DNA from: an uncultured Bacteroides sp.
GTDB taxonomy: Bacteria > Bacteroidota > Bacteroidia > Bacteroidales > Bacteroidaceae
DNA: 7,076 nucleotides
Direction of reading: 5' to 3'
Assembly (NCBI GenBank): GCA_900766195.1
Contig: CAAFUN010000084.1
Span: forward strand, 1 to 7,076
Of the stretch, positions 1-6,536 are shown piece after piece (positions within the stretch are counted from its first letter, which is position 1; the number at the start of each line of letters is the position of its first letter). The notes beneath the pieces were generated by a model. It was not told the DNA's origin. It searched no databases and saw nothing but the letters and a program-made list of their open reading frames with translations. A program made the translations under genes and the position numbers.

Positions 1-479
1 ACGAATTGGTCGTTGGTAAATTCAGCAATGCCGTGAGAGGAGCCAGAGAACTATCCATTCTCCTGGAGTTTTGCCGCAAGAACATGGTGCGAGTGATATC
101 CATCCGTGACAGGATAGATTCAACAGGAGAAATGTTCAAAGACACCCGTTCCTCGGATATCCTTAATATGATGGCTACCTTGCCACAAGAAGCCTTGGCT
201 ATGCGTAGAGCCAACAGCAGTACAAGCAAGCTGAAAAAGCCAATCAAGGCACACACTTCAGCAACCTTGCTTAAACTGGAACGCAACAAGATGGTGGTCA
301 ACATGTACAAGAGTGGCCATACCATCGACGACATTTGGCAACGAAGCGGATTCAAAAGTAGAAGCTCCCTGTTCCGTATCTTAAACGAAGCGGGAGTAGA
401 TTTGAATCGTGGCCATACAAAAGGTCCATTGAAGAAACGTAATCATTCAAATGAAGAAGACGACAATGAAAAGGATTAA
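1..479 (+). CDS. Serine recombinase (resolvase/invertase family), C-terminal part; 5' end outside window
   Basis: The frame is open to the left edge, so this is a gene fragment of about 158 visible residues. The end of the resolvase catalytic domain is recognisable: an ELVVGKFSNAVRGA segment (the place of the family's 'LDRLGR' stretch), then a helix, then VRVISIRDRIDSTGEMF, which matches the family's 'V.fiSl.e.iDT...Gr' region. The segment ATLPQEALAMRRA follows where the long E helix should start. Visible residues of about 92-132 form a helix-turn-helix (KSGHTIDDIWQRSGFKSRSS) like the Hin-type DNA-binding domain. Small resolvases are usually near 200 residues, so about 50-70 residues are missing, including the catalytic serine. 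Activity therefore cannot be judged. The acidic/basic tail (KKRNHSNEEDDNEKD) overlaps the next gene by 14 nt, which puts the recombinase in the same transcription unit as the small genes downstream. Confidence 0.8.
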   Translation, partial: ELVVGKFSNAVRGARELSILLEFCRKNMVRVISIRDRIDSTGEMFKDTRSSDILNMMATLPQEALAMRRANSSTSKLKKPIKAHTSATLLKLERNKMVVNMYKSGHTIDDIWQRSGFKSRSSLFRILNEAGVDLNRGHTKGPLKKRNHSNEEDDNEKD

Positions 480-771
480 GATAACAGTAATTAGAAAGGT
501 GAATCATACAGATCTGTCAGCTCGATATGAGAATCCGATTGAACATGCCTGCAATATGCAGGAAGGACAAACGTTTGTCTCCATCGATGCCCAGAAGCCA
601 GAGGGTCTTTGTGAGAGTGCTTGGCAGTCTATGCAGTCTTTCGTGATGACGTTGGCACATGGTGGTGAGAACTTCTACGATGGTTGGATGAAGAACCCAA
701 AATCAGCCATGATATCTTGCAATGATGGCTTTCGCCCTGTTAGTTTTTATATTGAAACGATAGAAAAATGA
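466..771 (+). CDS. TIGR04076 family protein, function unknown
   Basis: A soluble protein of 101 residues that matches the TIGR04076 pattern. It has an N-terminal strand MKRIKITVIRK, a first conserved cysteine at 29 (EHACNMQEGQTF), a second at 49 in KPEGLCESAW, a GG pair at 66-67, and a third cysteine at 85 in SCNDGFRPVSFYIE, the family's 'C.DG.RPV.F.ie' ending. The three spaced cysteines suggest metal binding or redox chemistry, but no function is established to my knowledge. A start at 451 (five residues longer, MKKTT) is possible. I prefer 466 because family members begin directly with the 'MK.vkItV' strand and because it shortens the overlap with the recombinase to 14 nt. The stop codon shares an ATGA with the next start at 768, so translation is probably coupled. 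Confidence 0.83.
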   Translation: MKRIKITVIRKVNHTDLSARYENPIEHACNMQEGQTFVSIDAQKPEGLCESAWQSMQSFVMTLAHGGENFYDGWMKNPKSAMISCNDGFRPVSFYIETIEK

Positions 772-1058
772 GTACAATAGAAAAGATAATCATTGGCTAT
801 GTGATAGTCATCAACGTCATTACCTTGATGATGTATAGCATCGACAAATGGAAAGCCCAACATAGCAAATGGCGAATTCCCGAAGCCACACTGCTCATCA
901 TGGCAGCTGTGGGAGGAAGCATCGGTGCATGGACAAGTATCAAACTCTTCCATCATAAGACCTTGCATAAGAAATTCAAATATGGAGTGCCGGCTATATT
1001 CCTGATTCAACTAGGAATAGTGGTATTCGTTTATCTCAAAACAAACAACCTCGTATGA
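768..1058 (+). CDS. DUF1294 family small membrane protein
   Basis: A 96-residue inner-membrane protein with the full set of DUF1294 landmarks. Membrane segment 1 lies at about 5-23 (IIIGYVIVINVITLMMYSI). It is followed by DKWKA at 26-30, KWRIPEATLL at 34-43, a glycine-rich turn GGSIGA at 49-54 inside segment 2, the charged motif FHHKT at 61-65, and a third hydrophobic segment at about 73-90. Length is normal for the family. Its function is unknown; in some other proteins the domain is fused to a cold-shock domain, which is absent here. It starts within ATGA at 768-771 and ends within ATGA at 1055-1058, so it is coupled to both neighbours. The family call is very secure; the role is not. Confidence 0.92.
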   Translation: MSTIEKIIIGYVIVINVITLMMYSIDKWKAQHSKWRIPEATLLIMAAVGGSIGAWTSIKLFHHKTLHKKFKYGVPAIFLIQLGIVVFVYLKTNNLV

Positions 1059-1255
1059 CCTCCAAAGAATCAGCACTACTAGCACAAATGCAAGACCTTG
1101 GCTATAGTCAGGGCATGATAGTAACTGACATGCGTATTCTTGGTCAGTCGAAGGCTGCTCAAGATGATGCACTACTCTATCTTTATGACGAGCATCCATC
1201 AGAAAGTCAGTTTATCGACTATATTTCCGAATTATGTTCAAGCCAAAAGATATGA
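1055..1255 (+). CDS. Hypothetical protein, 66 residues, predicted helical
   Basis: I do not recognise a named family. The protein is small, soluble and acidic towards the end. It reads as three or four amphipathic helices: SKESALLAQMQDLGYS, GMIVTDMRILGQS, KAAQDDALLYLYDEH and PSESQFIDYISELCSS. The LGYSQGMIVTDM stretch looks like a short helix-turn and would suit a small protein- or nucleic-acid-binding bundle, but that is a guess. It is believed to be a real gene because the start lies in ATGA with DUF1294 (1055-1058), the stop lies in ATGA with the GrpB-like gene (1252-1255), and the frame is the only one filling the space on this strand. An overlapping minus-strand frame at 1011-1199 crosses two gene junctions and is not supported. 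Confidence 0.68.
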   Translation: MTSKESALLAQMQDLGYSQGMIVTDMRILGQSKAAQDDALLYLYDEHPSESQFIDYISELCSSQKI

Positions 1256-1851
1256 ATAATCAAAAATGTACTAAGGAATTGTCTGAGATGAGCCTTGAAG
1301 AACTTTGGCAACTATTTCCTATTGTCCTGACAAAGCCTAACGAACGTTGGGGTAATGATTATGCTGAAGAAAAATCATTGTTAGTTCATTTGTTATGCAA
1401 TATGAATCTGGTACGTATATCACATATAGGTAGTACATCCATCCAAGCTATTTGGGCTAAACCGATAATAGATATATTGATAGAAATGAATGATAACAGT
1501 AGCTTCAATGATATATATAAGATTTTGCTAGAACATGATTATATCTGCATGATAAAATCTGAAAGACGCATGGATTTCAACAAAGGCTACACAAAATTTG
1601 GCTTTGCCGATAAAGTCTTTCATATTCATGTGAGACTTTCAGGTGATAACGATGAATTATATTTTAGAGATTACTTAAATGAACATCCATCTATTGCCAA
1701 AGAATATGAAGCATTGAAACTTTCTCTTTGGAAACCATTTGAACATGACAGAGATGGATATACGAATGCTAAGACAGATTTCATAAATAAATATACCTAC
1801 TTAGCTAAACAAACCTATGCTGGTAGATATGAAAATGATTATAAAGAGTAA
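1252..1851 (+). CDS. GrpB family protein (nucleotidyltransferase-fold, UPF0157)
   Basis: A 199-residue cytoplasmic protein of the GrpB family, which has a nucleotidyltransferase-like fold. Diagnostic stretches are HIGSTSI at 58-64 (the 'HiGSTSv' nucleotide-binding signature), AKPIIDILIE at 69-78 (the paired 'KP.iDi' segment), GYTKFGFADKVFHIHVR at 112-128 and ELYFRDYLNEHP at 135-146. A C-terminal helical part follows with LKLSLW and a Y..AK..F pattern at 170-177. Length is close to the usual 170-200 residues. The substrate is unknown; some members have been linked to coenzyme A or nucleotide metabolism only by annotation. An upstream ATG at 1234 would add six residues, but 1252 is preferred because it sits in a perfect ATGA with the previous stop, as at the two junctions before it. 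The stop overlaps the next start as TAATG at 1849-1853. Confidence 0.9.
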   Translation: MNNQKCTKELSEMSLEELWQLFPIVLTKPNERWGNDYAEEKSLLVHLLCNMNLVRISHIGSTSIQAIWAKPIIDILIEMNDNSSFNDIYKILLEHDYICMIKSERRMDFNKGYTKFGFADKVFHIHVRLSGDNDELYFRDYLNEHPSIAKEYEALKLSLWKPFEHDRDGYTNAKTDFINKYTYLAKQTYAGRYENDYKE

Positions 1852-2153
1852 TGCCTATGAAATTTGGAATGAGAACGCCGTCTCTCAAAAAGAGTATAAG
1901 CGCACGTACAACAGGCAGACTGAACAGAGCCGTCAAGAAAGCCATCATCCCCGGATATGGAAGAAAGGGAATGGGAATATTACATCCCAAGAAAGCACTG
2001 TACAATCAAGTCTATCGAAGAACCACATTCAGCATCTTCGACTTGGCAAAGGCAGCCTCTGGCAGTAAAAGAGGAAGTGCTAGTAATAGTGGATGCTGCT
2101 TCACCCTATTGATATTGGTAGCATTAGCGACATCGATATTTATGATTTATTGA
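1851..2153 (+). CDS. Small basic protein with C-terminal membrane anchor, function unknown
   Basis: A protein of 100 residues. The first 65 are strongly basic and carry a stretch I recall as widely conserved at the start of small uncharacterised proteins in Firmicutes and Bacteroidetes: KFGMRTPSLKKSISARTTG (4-22), IPGYGRKGMG (33-42) and PKKALYNQVYRRTTF (46-60). A serine/glycine/lysine linker follows at 66-80. One hydrophobic segment at 82-100 (CCFTLLILVALATSIFMIY) then runs to the C-terminus, so the protein would be tail-anchored with the basic part in the cytoplasm. The start at 1851 overlaps the GrpB stop as TAATG. An in-frame ATG at 1857 gives the more typical 'MKFG' opening and has AAAGAG 8 nt upstream, so it is an equally good choice. 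It is the last gene of the plus-strand string. No function is known to me. Confidence 0.72.
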   Translation: MPMKFGMRTPSLKKSISARTTGRLNRAVKKAIIPGYGRKGMGILHPKKALYNQVYRRTTFSIFDLAKAASGSKRGSASNSGCCFTLLILVALATSIFMIY

Positions 2154-2194
2154 AAAGTCGAAAAAAGGATGGTTCCGCGAAGTATAGTAATTTA

Positions 2195-2241
2195 AAGAGA
2201 GGATGGGAAGCCAACTTACTTGTCAGCTTCTCATTTCTCTT
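2195..2241 (+). terminator. Long imperfect hairpin in the convergent gap, possible terminator
   Basis: The 2154-2254 gap lies between the ends of the plus-strand string and the minus-strand DUF262 pair. The arm at 2195-2211 (AAGAGAGGATGGGAAGC) pairs with 2226-2241 (GCTTCTCATTTCTCTT), giving 16 pairs of which three are G-U, with one bulged A and a 14-nt loop. The G-U pairs form only in plus-strand RNA; in minus-strand RNA they become C-A mismatches. The structure therefore favours ending the plus-strand message. The T-run that follows is short and distant (TTTTT at 2252-2256), so this is not a textbook intrinsic terminator. For the minus strand, a run of six U would come from 2166-2161, about 29 nt past the weaker hairpin. 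Confidence 0.4.
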
Positions 2242-2254
2242 CGAACAAGAATTT

Positions 2255-4606
2255 TTAGAGATTCAATTTCTTTTTTAAATATTCGGCAGCACTTTGAATT
2301 ACATCGATATCATTTTCAATTGCCAATGTACCACATTCTATTTCTTTTCCATCACTAGAATAAATCTTAAATATCCATCCATAATCAGTTATTTGTAAAA
2401 AGATTCTTTCTTCTTCTAAATAAAGTCCTCCTCTATCCCGGTTTTCACCAGAATCATAGACTTTTTTCATGTGAGGGTATTTCATTTGAGCAAGTTCAAC
2501 TGCTACTGCACAAGCATAAGGTTCAATATGGTAACCTCTTACAGGGCTACTACTGAACCGGGGCAGAGCCATTACCTCATAATCGCTTTTTTTTGCAAAG
2601 AAGTGAGATGAGTGTATTATGCAAAGATTATCTTTCATCTCAAAATGAACGTCATTATTATCTTTCTTGTTATAAGCCCAAACGAAAGCGTTATTGCAGA
2701 AACTATCGTATTTCAACATGTAATATTCAAATGAATATGATTTCAGAGATTCAAGTTCATGGAGTCTATTGTTGATGATATCAGATATTTTATTTCCATC
2801 ATTTAAATTCTTCACCAAACCACTAATAACGGGTTGCAATTTTTTTGCTGTTTCAGCATGTCTAAATAGTAAATCCCATCGCTCGTTGCTTCCGAAGAAT
2901 ATTCTATCGCCATGCGCACAATAACCAAAATTTGCACCTTTAAAGCCTAATGCAATTAAAACCCTAACCTTATCTATTTCTTTAGCATCCCTGAATGCAA
3001 TATAAGCTTTATACATATTGATATCATCAGAAAGTACATTCTCAAATGCTCCTAAATATCCGTGAAAATATCCAGAATTTTCTACTGCCATAATTTCTTG
3101 AGAAGGCAGTTGTAACGACTCAAACGATGTCGTCTTTTTTATATATTCTTTTATTTCTGACAAGCGAACATTACTATGCATCTTTACATCACTCATAAGG
3201 CGCTGATTATCGTTCTCAAGAAGATTTCGACATTTACGAGCATAGCCTTTCAATTGATCAGATACACTATAGCATTTATTCTCAAGGCAATATTTTATGA
3301 TGATATACAAGAGTACCTGTTCATCTACACTAGCAGTATCTTCAAGTACACTGTGAAAAATGTCAGCACGTTTTGAAGCGAACAATTTTATTTTTGTTTT
3401 TGCATCTTCTGCATATCGTTCCATCTGGCTTTTATCATCAGAAGTGGTGTGTACATAGAAAATGCTATTGAAGAACGACTTAATGCCATCTTTTTTATTA
3501 GACCTAATCAGTACAAACAAATCCAATACCTGAAAAACAAAATCCAAATTGTCACTTTTTGTCAAATCTAATTCCTTGACTTCATTGCTATCATTTTCCT
3601 TATCGATGAATTCGAAAGATTTCATTTTGCAAATATACCTAAAGAAATTCAAGAATAAATCATCGATTAAAGGAGGAGAAACTGTTACATCTTTTTCTTT
3701 GTTTGCAATTTTTATTTCATACGCATCTACGGCATAATTCCAAAACAGATCTGTCCATTCGTGTTCAATAGATTGTGAAAAGTATTGTTTATAAGTATTC
3801 TTATCAACTCTTTCAGGCTGAGCTCCGTCGAATTTTCGATCAACATACTCCTCCTCAATAAGCTGAATGAACCTCGCTTTCCAGTTTTCAAATGTCGTTA
3901 ATTGTTTTCCGCGTGCATTCATTTTGACGTAAAGTGAATCATTGAGATTATATTTTCCCATGTCTAACTTGTCAAAATTAATGGAAGATGTATGCAGCAG
4001 GCGGTCTAGCATATTCATTAAATCACAGTTTAGAATATTAATTTTGTTCTCTATAGTTTGTAGCATAGACAACATAGCCTTTATACTTGGGTCTTTCATC
4101 CAATCATTGTCGTCAAACCATGAATGTTCTTTAATTTGTTCTATAACATCCAGAAGAGATATCTTCGAAATCGTTTTTAGTCGTTCACAGAATATAGAAG
4201 AACTTATTCGGGTATTATAACCAATTTTTTTATCATTTGCGAACCAAGACGTTCCTTTCAATAGGGCCATTGTTTTGTCGGCGTCAATATTCATACATCT
4301 ACCGATTATATACCAATGTAAAAGAAAGAGAGTTGTTAATCTTTGTTGACCATCAAGAGGAATAAAAGCACCATGTACCGACGTACCGTAAATAAAATCT
4401 AAATCGGCTCTTTCTGTTTCGTTAGTCAAAGCAGAGAGTAATGTATCCACAAACTTATCTCTTTTATTTTTTTGAGAATCACTTCCTTGAACATAATCAC
4501 GTTGTATAAGAGGAATCTCTATATTGTTGTTGTTGAAAAACTGTATAAAATTGGTATTTATGTTTTCGTCAACAGTTGCATTTAATAATATTTCTTTATC
4601 TGCCAT
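2255..4606 (-). CDS. DUF262 domain protein, long form without HNH (second gene of DUF262 pair)
   Basis: A 783-residue protein with an N-terminal DUF262 domain (ParB/GmrS-like fold). Its motifs are IPLIQRDYVQG at 31-41, PLDGQQRLTTLFLLHWY at 83-99 (the DGQQR motif linked to nucleotide hydrolysis in the family), and LYVKMNARGKQLTTFE at 225-240, the usual 'N.RG..Lt..E' end of the domain. About 450 mostly helical residues follow. They include an IALGFKGANFGY/FFGSNERWDLLF stretch at 551-581 that I associate with the long 'IQRDYxQG' type of DUF262 protein. A C-terminal region contains RFSSSPVRGYHIEPYACAVA (683-702) and LQITDYGWIFKIY (737-749). I see no DUF1524 'EHI.P' or other clear nuclease motif. 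It starts 7 nt after the DUF262/DUF1524 gene, with AAAGG just before the ATG, so the two are almost certainly one operon. The likely role is as partner in a restriction-like defence complex, inferred from family and context. Confidence 0.87.
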   Translation of the reverse strand: MADKEILLNATVDENINTNFIQFFNNNNIEIPLIQRDYVQGSDSQKNKRDKFVDTLLSALTNETERADLDFIYGTSVHGAFIPLDGQQRLTTLFLLHWYIIGRCMNIDADKTMALLKGTSWFANDKKIGYNTRISSSIFCERLKTISKISLLDVIEQIKEHSWFDDNDWMKDPSIKAMLSMLQTIENKINILNCDLMNMLDRLLHTSSINFDKLDMGKYNLNDSLYVKMNARGKQLTTFENWKARFIQLIEEEYVDRKFDGAQPERVDKNTYKQYFSQSIEHEWTDLFWNYAVDAYEIKIANKEKDVTVSPPLIDDLFLNFFRYICKMKSFEFIDKENDSNEVKELDLTKSDNLDFVFQVLDLFVLIRSNKKDGIKSFFNSIFYVHTTSDDKSQMERYAEDAKTKIKLFASKRADIFHSVLEDTASVDEQVLLYIIIKYCLENKCYSVSDQLKGYARKCRNLLENDNQRLMSDVKMHSNVRLSEIKEYIKKTTSFESLQLPSQEIMAVENSGYFHGYLGAFENVLSDDINMYKAYIAFRDAKEIDKVRVLIALGFKGANFGYCAHGDRIFFGSNERWDLLFRHAETAKKLQPVISGLVKNLNDGNKISDIINNRLHELESLKSYSFEYYMLKYDSFCNNAFVWAYNKKDNNDVHFEMKDNLCIIHSSHFFAKKSDYEVMALPRFSSSPVRGYHIEPYACAVAVELAQMKYPHMKKVYDSGENRDRGGLYLEEERIFLQITDYGWIFKIYSSDGKEIECGTLAIENDIDVIQSAAEYLKKKLNL

Positions 4607-4613
4607 ACCTTTA

Positions 4614-6509
4614 TCATTTTATGAAGTAATTATATGCTTCTTCAATTTTCTTAAAATATGCATTACGATCATTCAACATCCAAAATTTCATGCTAGTAAC
4701 ATCTTTAGTAAAATGTTTGTTAAATACAAAATTTGTTCCGATTGGGACATATATGCCATTATTGTTCTCTCTATCAATGAGAGTCTTACGTTTCGCATCC
4801 ATAAGTTTGTTGCTTAGGGCTGCATTTGTGTCTTTGTCTATTAGTGCCATGTTGTAAAGAGTGTGCATATGCCCATCATCAATACCCGCCTCTTTATCCA
4901 GGAAACTCTCTACTTTGTCAACAATATTTCTACAGTCTTCAACATGATTCTTATAAATTTTTTCGTCTTGAAGAAACTTCTCAAGAGTATTTAAATCTGA
5001 AAGTGTTTGTTCGTTAAATTCAGCACGATGTTCTTTTTGAGCCTCCAACCACTGTTGCACATCTGTTCTTTTTGCTTTCTCAAAGTCTAAATGTTGGGGA
5101 TGTATATGCTCTAGACTTGCTACTTTGTTATTTTTGAACTTACTGAAACTAAATTTAGTGTATATTCCTCGTTCTACTAGATGTAAGTAAACATTAAACG
5201 CTTCAAGAATTTTTATCATCCGGCTTTGATGTCCCATGTCGTATGAGAGTTCTTTAAGTTTAAGAATTTCTCCATCAATATTATCATCTGTGTTTTTCTC
5301 GGTTATCTTTATAGCCTTTCCTATAGCTGACTTTAAATCATTCTTAAATTCTTTCTTTGTTTTGTTTTCTGCATTATAAGTGTCAAATAGCTCTTGTGTC
5401 TTGTGGAAAATATTACCAGAACCGCATAGTAAATAATATAGGCCTACAAGGTGATATAACTCAGTAGAACTATACCAATTGTTTAGAATCGTGAATGCAT
5501 CTCTAACCTGCGACCATATTTCATCAACTTTTTGTGAATAATATTTTGCCTTGTATTTTACACTGTCTGTATTATTACTACTATCATTAACTGGAACTCT
5601 TAGGTATTCAGATATAATATAAAATAGTCGATGGTATGTATCAGTTATCTTATAATCGTTTTCTTTCTGAATTTTGTTGGCAACAAGAGTAAGCAGAAAT
5701 TCCATGTGACTCAAAGGATTGTAATCTGTACCAACAATCATACTCCACATATCTGGTCTTTGTAAGGCTTTCTCCATTTTGTCCCATTCGGTTGCCAAAT
5801 GAAACAGATGCTCTTTCATGAAACCTCGTCCATATATTTCATTTTGATTATCTGGATAGATATCACTTTGCAGCAGTAAAGCTTTAATAAGTTCTGTATC
5901 GGTAAGACCTATTTTTCCCTCATTCAAACGAGTAAACACATTAATGGAAGATGACTGTTTTTTCGCATCTTCTTCAATATCTTTATTTTTATCAAATTCA
6001 TACCATATCACCCTAACTATATCTTTTTCCACTGCGTTTAATAATTCTATTTGGTTTCCTTCCCACTTCTCAATAGACTGCAGAGCCTGTGTAAGGTAAA
6101 ACAAATCAATGTTATCATAAGAGATGCTATCTTTTTTCAGTGCTGTCTCCAATAAATTATCTCGGCTCTCAAATTGCAGATCAAAGCATTTTGGCAAATT
6201 TTTATGAAGCTTTTGCCAAAAGGGTTTTATGCTATTAGAATTTAAAATGAGCCAAAGTGTTGTAAGACGTTGTTGCCCATCAAGCAAATCATATACCGTG
6301 TTGTCGTCTTTTGATAATTCTAGGTTCTTTTTTACAACAACGGGTTGGAGGCAATAAAATGTACCATCTTGATGATTCTGGTGAAAATCCACAATATCAT
6401 TCAATAATTTTTCAACATTGTCAGGCTCCCAACGATAACCGCGTTGAAAATTTGGAATATTGAAATGGTAATTCAATAGTTCCTTAATCGATTTAATTAC
6501 TAATTCCAT
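4614..6509 (-). CDS. DUF262 + DUF1524 (GmrSD-like) protein, putative modification-dependent endonuclease
   Basis: A 631-residue protein with GmrS-like and GmrD-like parts in one chain. The N-terminal DUF262 part has IPNFQRGYRW at 18-27, DLLDGQQRLTT at 74-84 (DGQQR motif), and FTRLNEGKIGLTDTELIKAL at 192-211. A helical middle follows. The C-terminal DUF1524 HNH-type nuclease has LEHIHPQH at 466-473 (catalytic H468 region), then YNMALIDKDTNAALSN at 552-567 with N553, N562 and N567, and the trailing AKRK. The set looks intact. A short tail at about 587-628 (YVPIGTNFVFNKHF, W610, DRNAYF) follows the nuclease, as in many Bacteroidetes homologues I recall. Relatives GmrSD, BrxU and SspE cleave modified phage DNA or act with phosphorothioation. 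This one likely does something similar, but its target is unknown. It lies 27 nt after recD2 and 7 nt before its DUF262 partner. Sample lines are only 28-38% GC. Confidence 0.9.
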   Translation of the reverse strand: MELVIKSIKELLNYHFNIPNFQRGYRWEPDNVEKLLNDIVDFHQNHQDGTFYCLQPVVVKKNLELSKDDNTVYDLLDGQQRLTTLWLILNSNSIKPFWQKLHKNLPKCFDLQFESRDNLLETALKKDSISYDNIDLFYLTQALQSIEKWEGNQIELLNAVEKDIVRVIWYEFDKNKDIEEDAKKQSSSINVFTRLNEGKIGLTDTELIKALLLQSDIYPDNQNEIYGRGFMKEHLFHLATEWDKMEKALQRPDMWSMIVGTDYNPLSHMEFLLTLVANKIQKENDYKITDTYHRLFYIISEYLRVPVNDSSNNTDSVKYKAKYYSQKVDEIWSQVRDAFTILNNWYSSTELYHLVGLYYLLCGSGNIFHKTQELFDTYNAENKTKKEFKNDLKSAIGKAIKITEKNTDDNIDGEILKLKELSYDMGHQSRMIKILEAFNVYLHLVERGIYTKFSFSKFKNNKVASLEHIHPQHLDFEKAKRTDVQQWLEAQKEHRAEFNEQTLSDLNTLEKFLQDEKIYKNHVEDCRNIVDKVESFLDKEAGIDDGHMHTLYNMALIDKDTNAALSNKLMDAKRKTLIDRENNNGIYVPIGTNFVFNKHFTKDVTSMKFWMLNDRNAYFKKIEEAYNYFIK

Positions 6510-6536
6510 CGTTATAATTATATTTTATAAATTACA
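6510..6536 (-). other. AT-rich junction between recD2 and the DUF262 pair
   Basis: This 27-nt gap has only 3 G or C bases. It contains a 10-bp palindrome TATAATTATA at 6513-6522 and a second TTATAA at 6525-6530. I could not find a Bacteroidetes-type promoter here or just upstream (a TTTG near -33 with TAnnTTTG near -7), so transcription may continue from recD2. The drop in GC composition begins at this point, so it may mark the edge of an acquired segment. Confidence 0.3.

Noticed and set aside
747..1010. Minus-strand open frame of about 87 codons opposite DUF1294
   Set aside because: It lies opposite a clear family match and has no start context or recognisable content; it is a shadow of the coding strand.
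1805..2005. Minus-strand frame of 66 codons across the GrpB/basic-protein junction
   Set aside because: It spans two supported plus-strand genes and shows no family resemblance.
2093..2278. Plus-strand frame of 61 codons running through the convergent gap
   Set aside because: It would overlap the end of the basic protein by 61 nt, run through the hairpin and into the DUF262 3' end, and its translation looks like non-coding sequence.
2625..2660. Possible PD-(D/E)xK-like spacing (D652...E656-M-K658) in the 783-residue protein
   Set aside because: It is a short chance pattern without the expected upstream acidic residue and fold context; not strong enough to call a nuclease.
3942..4220. Plus-strand open frames opposite the DUF262 genes (this one, and 4524-4817)
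   Set aside because: They are antisense to continuous, motif-bearing DUF262 genes, and their serine/phenylalanine/isoleucine-rich translations are typical of reverse-complement shadows.
6510..6536. The TATAATTATA palindrome as an operator
   Set aside because: Short A/T palindromes are expected by chance in a stretch that is almost entirely A and T; there is no second site and no adjacent regulator.
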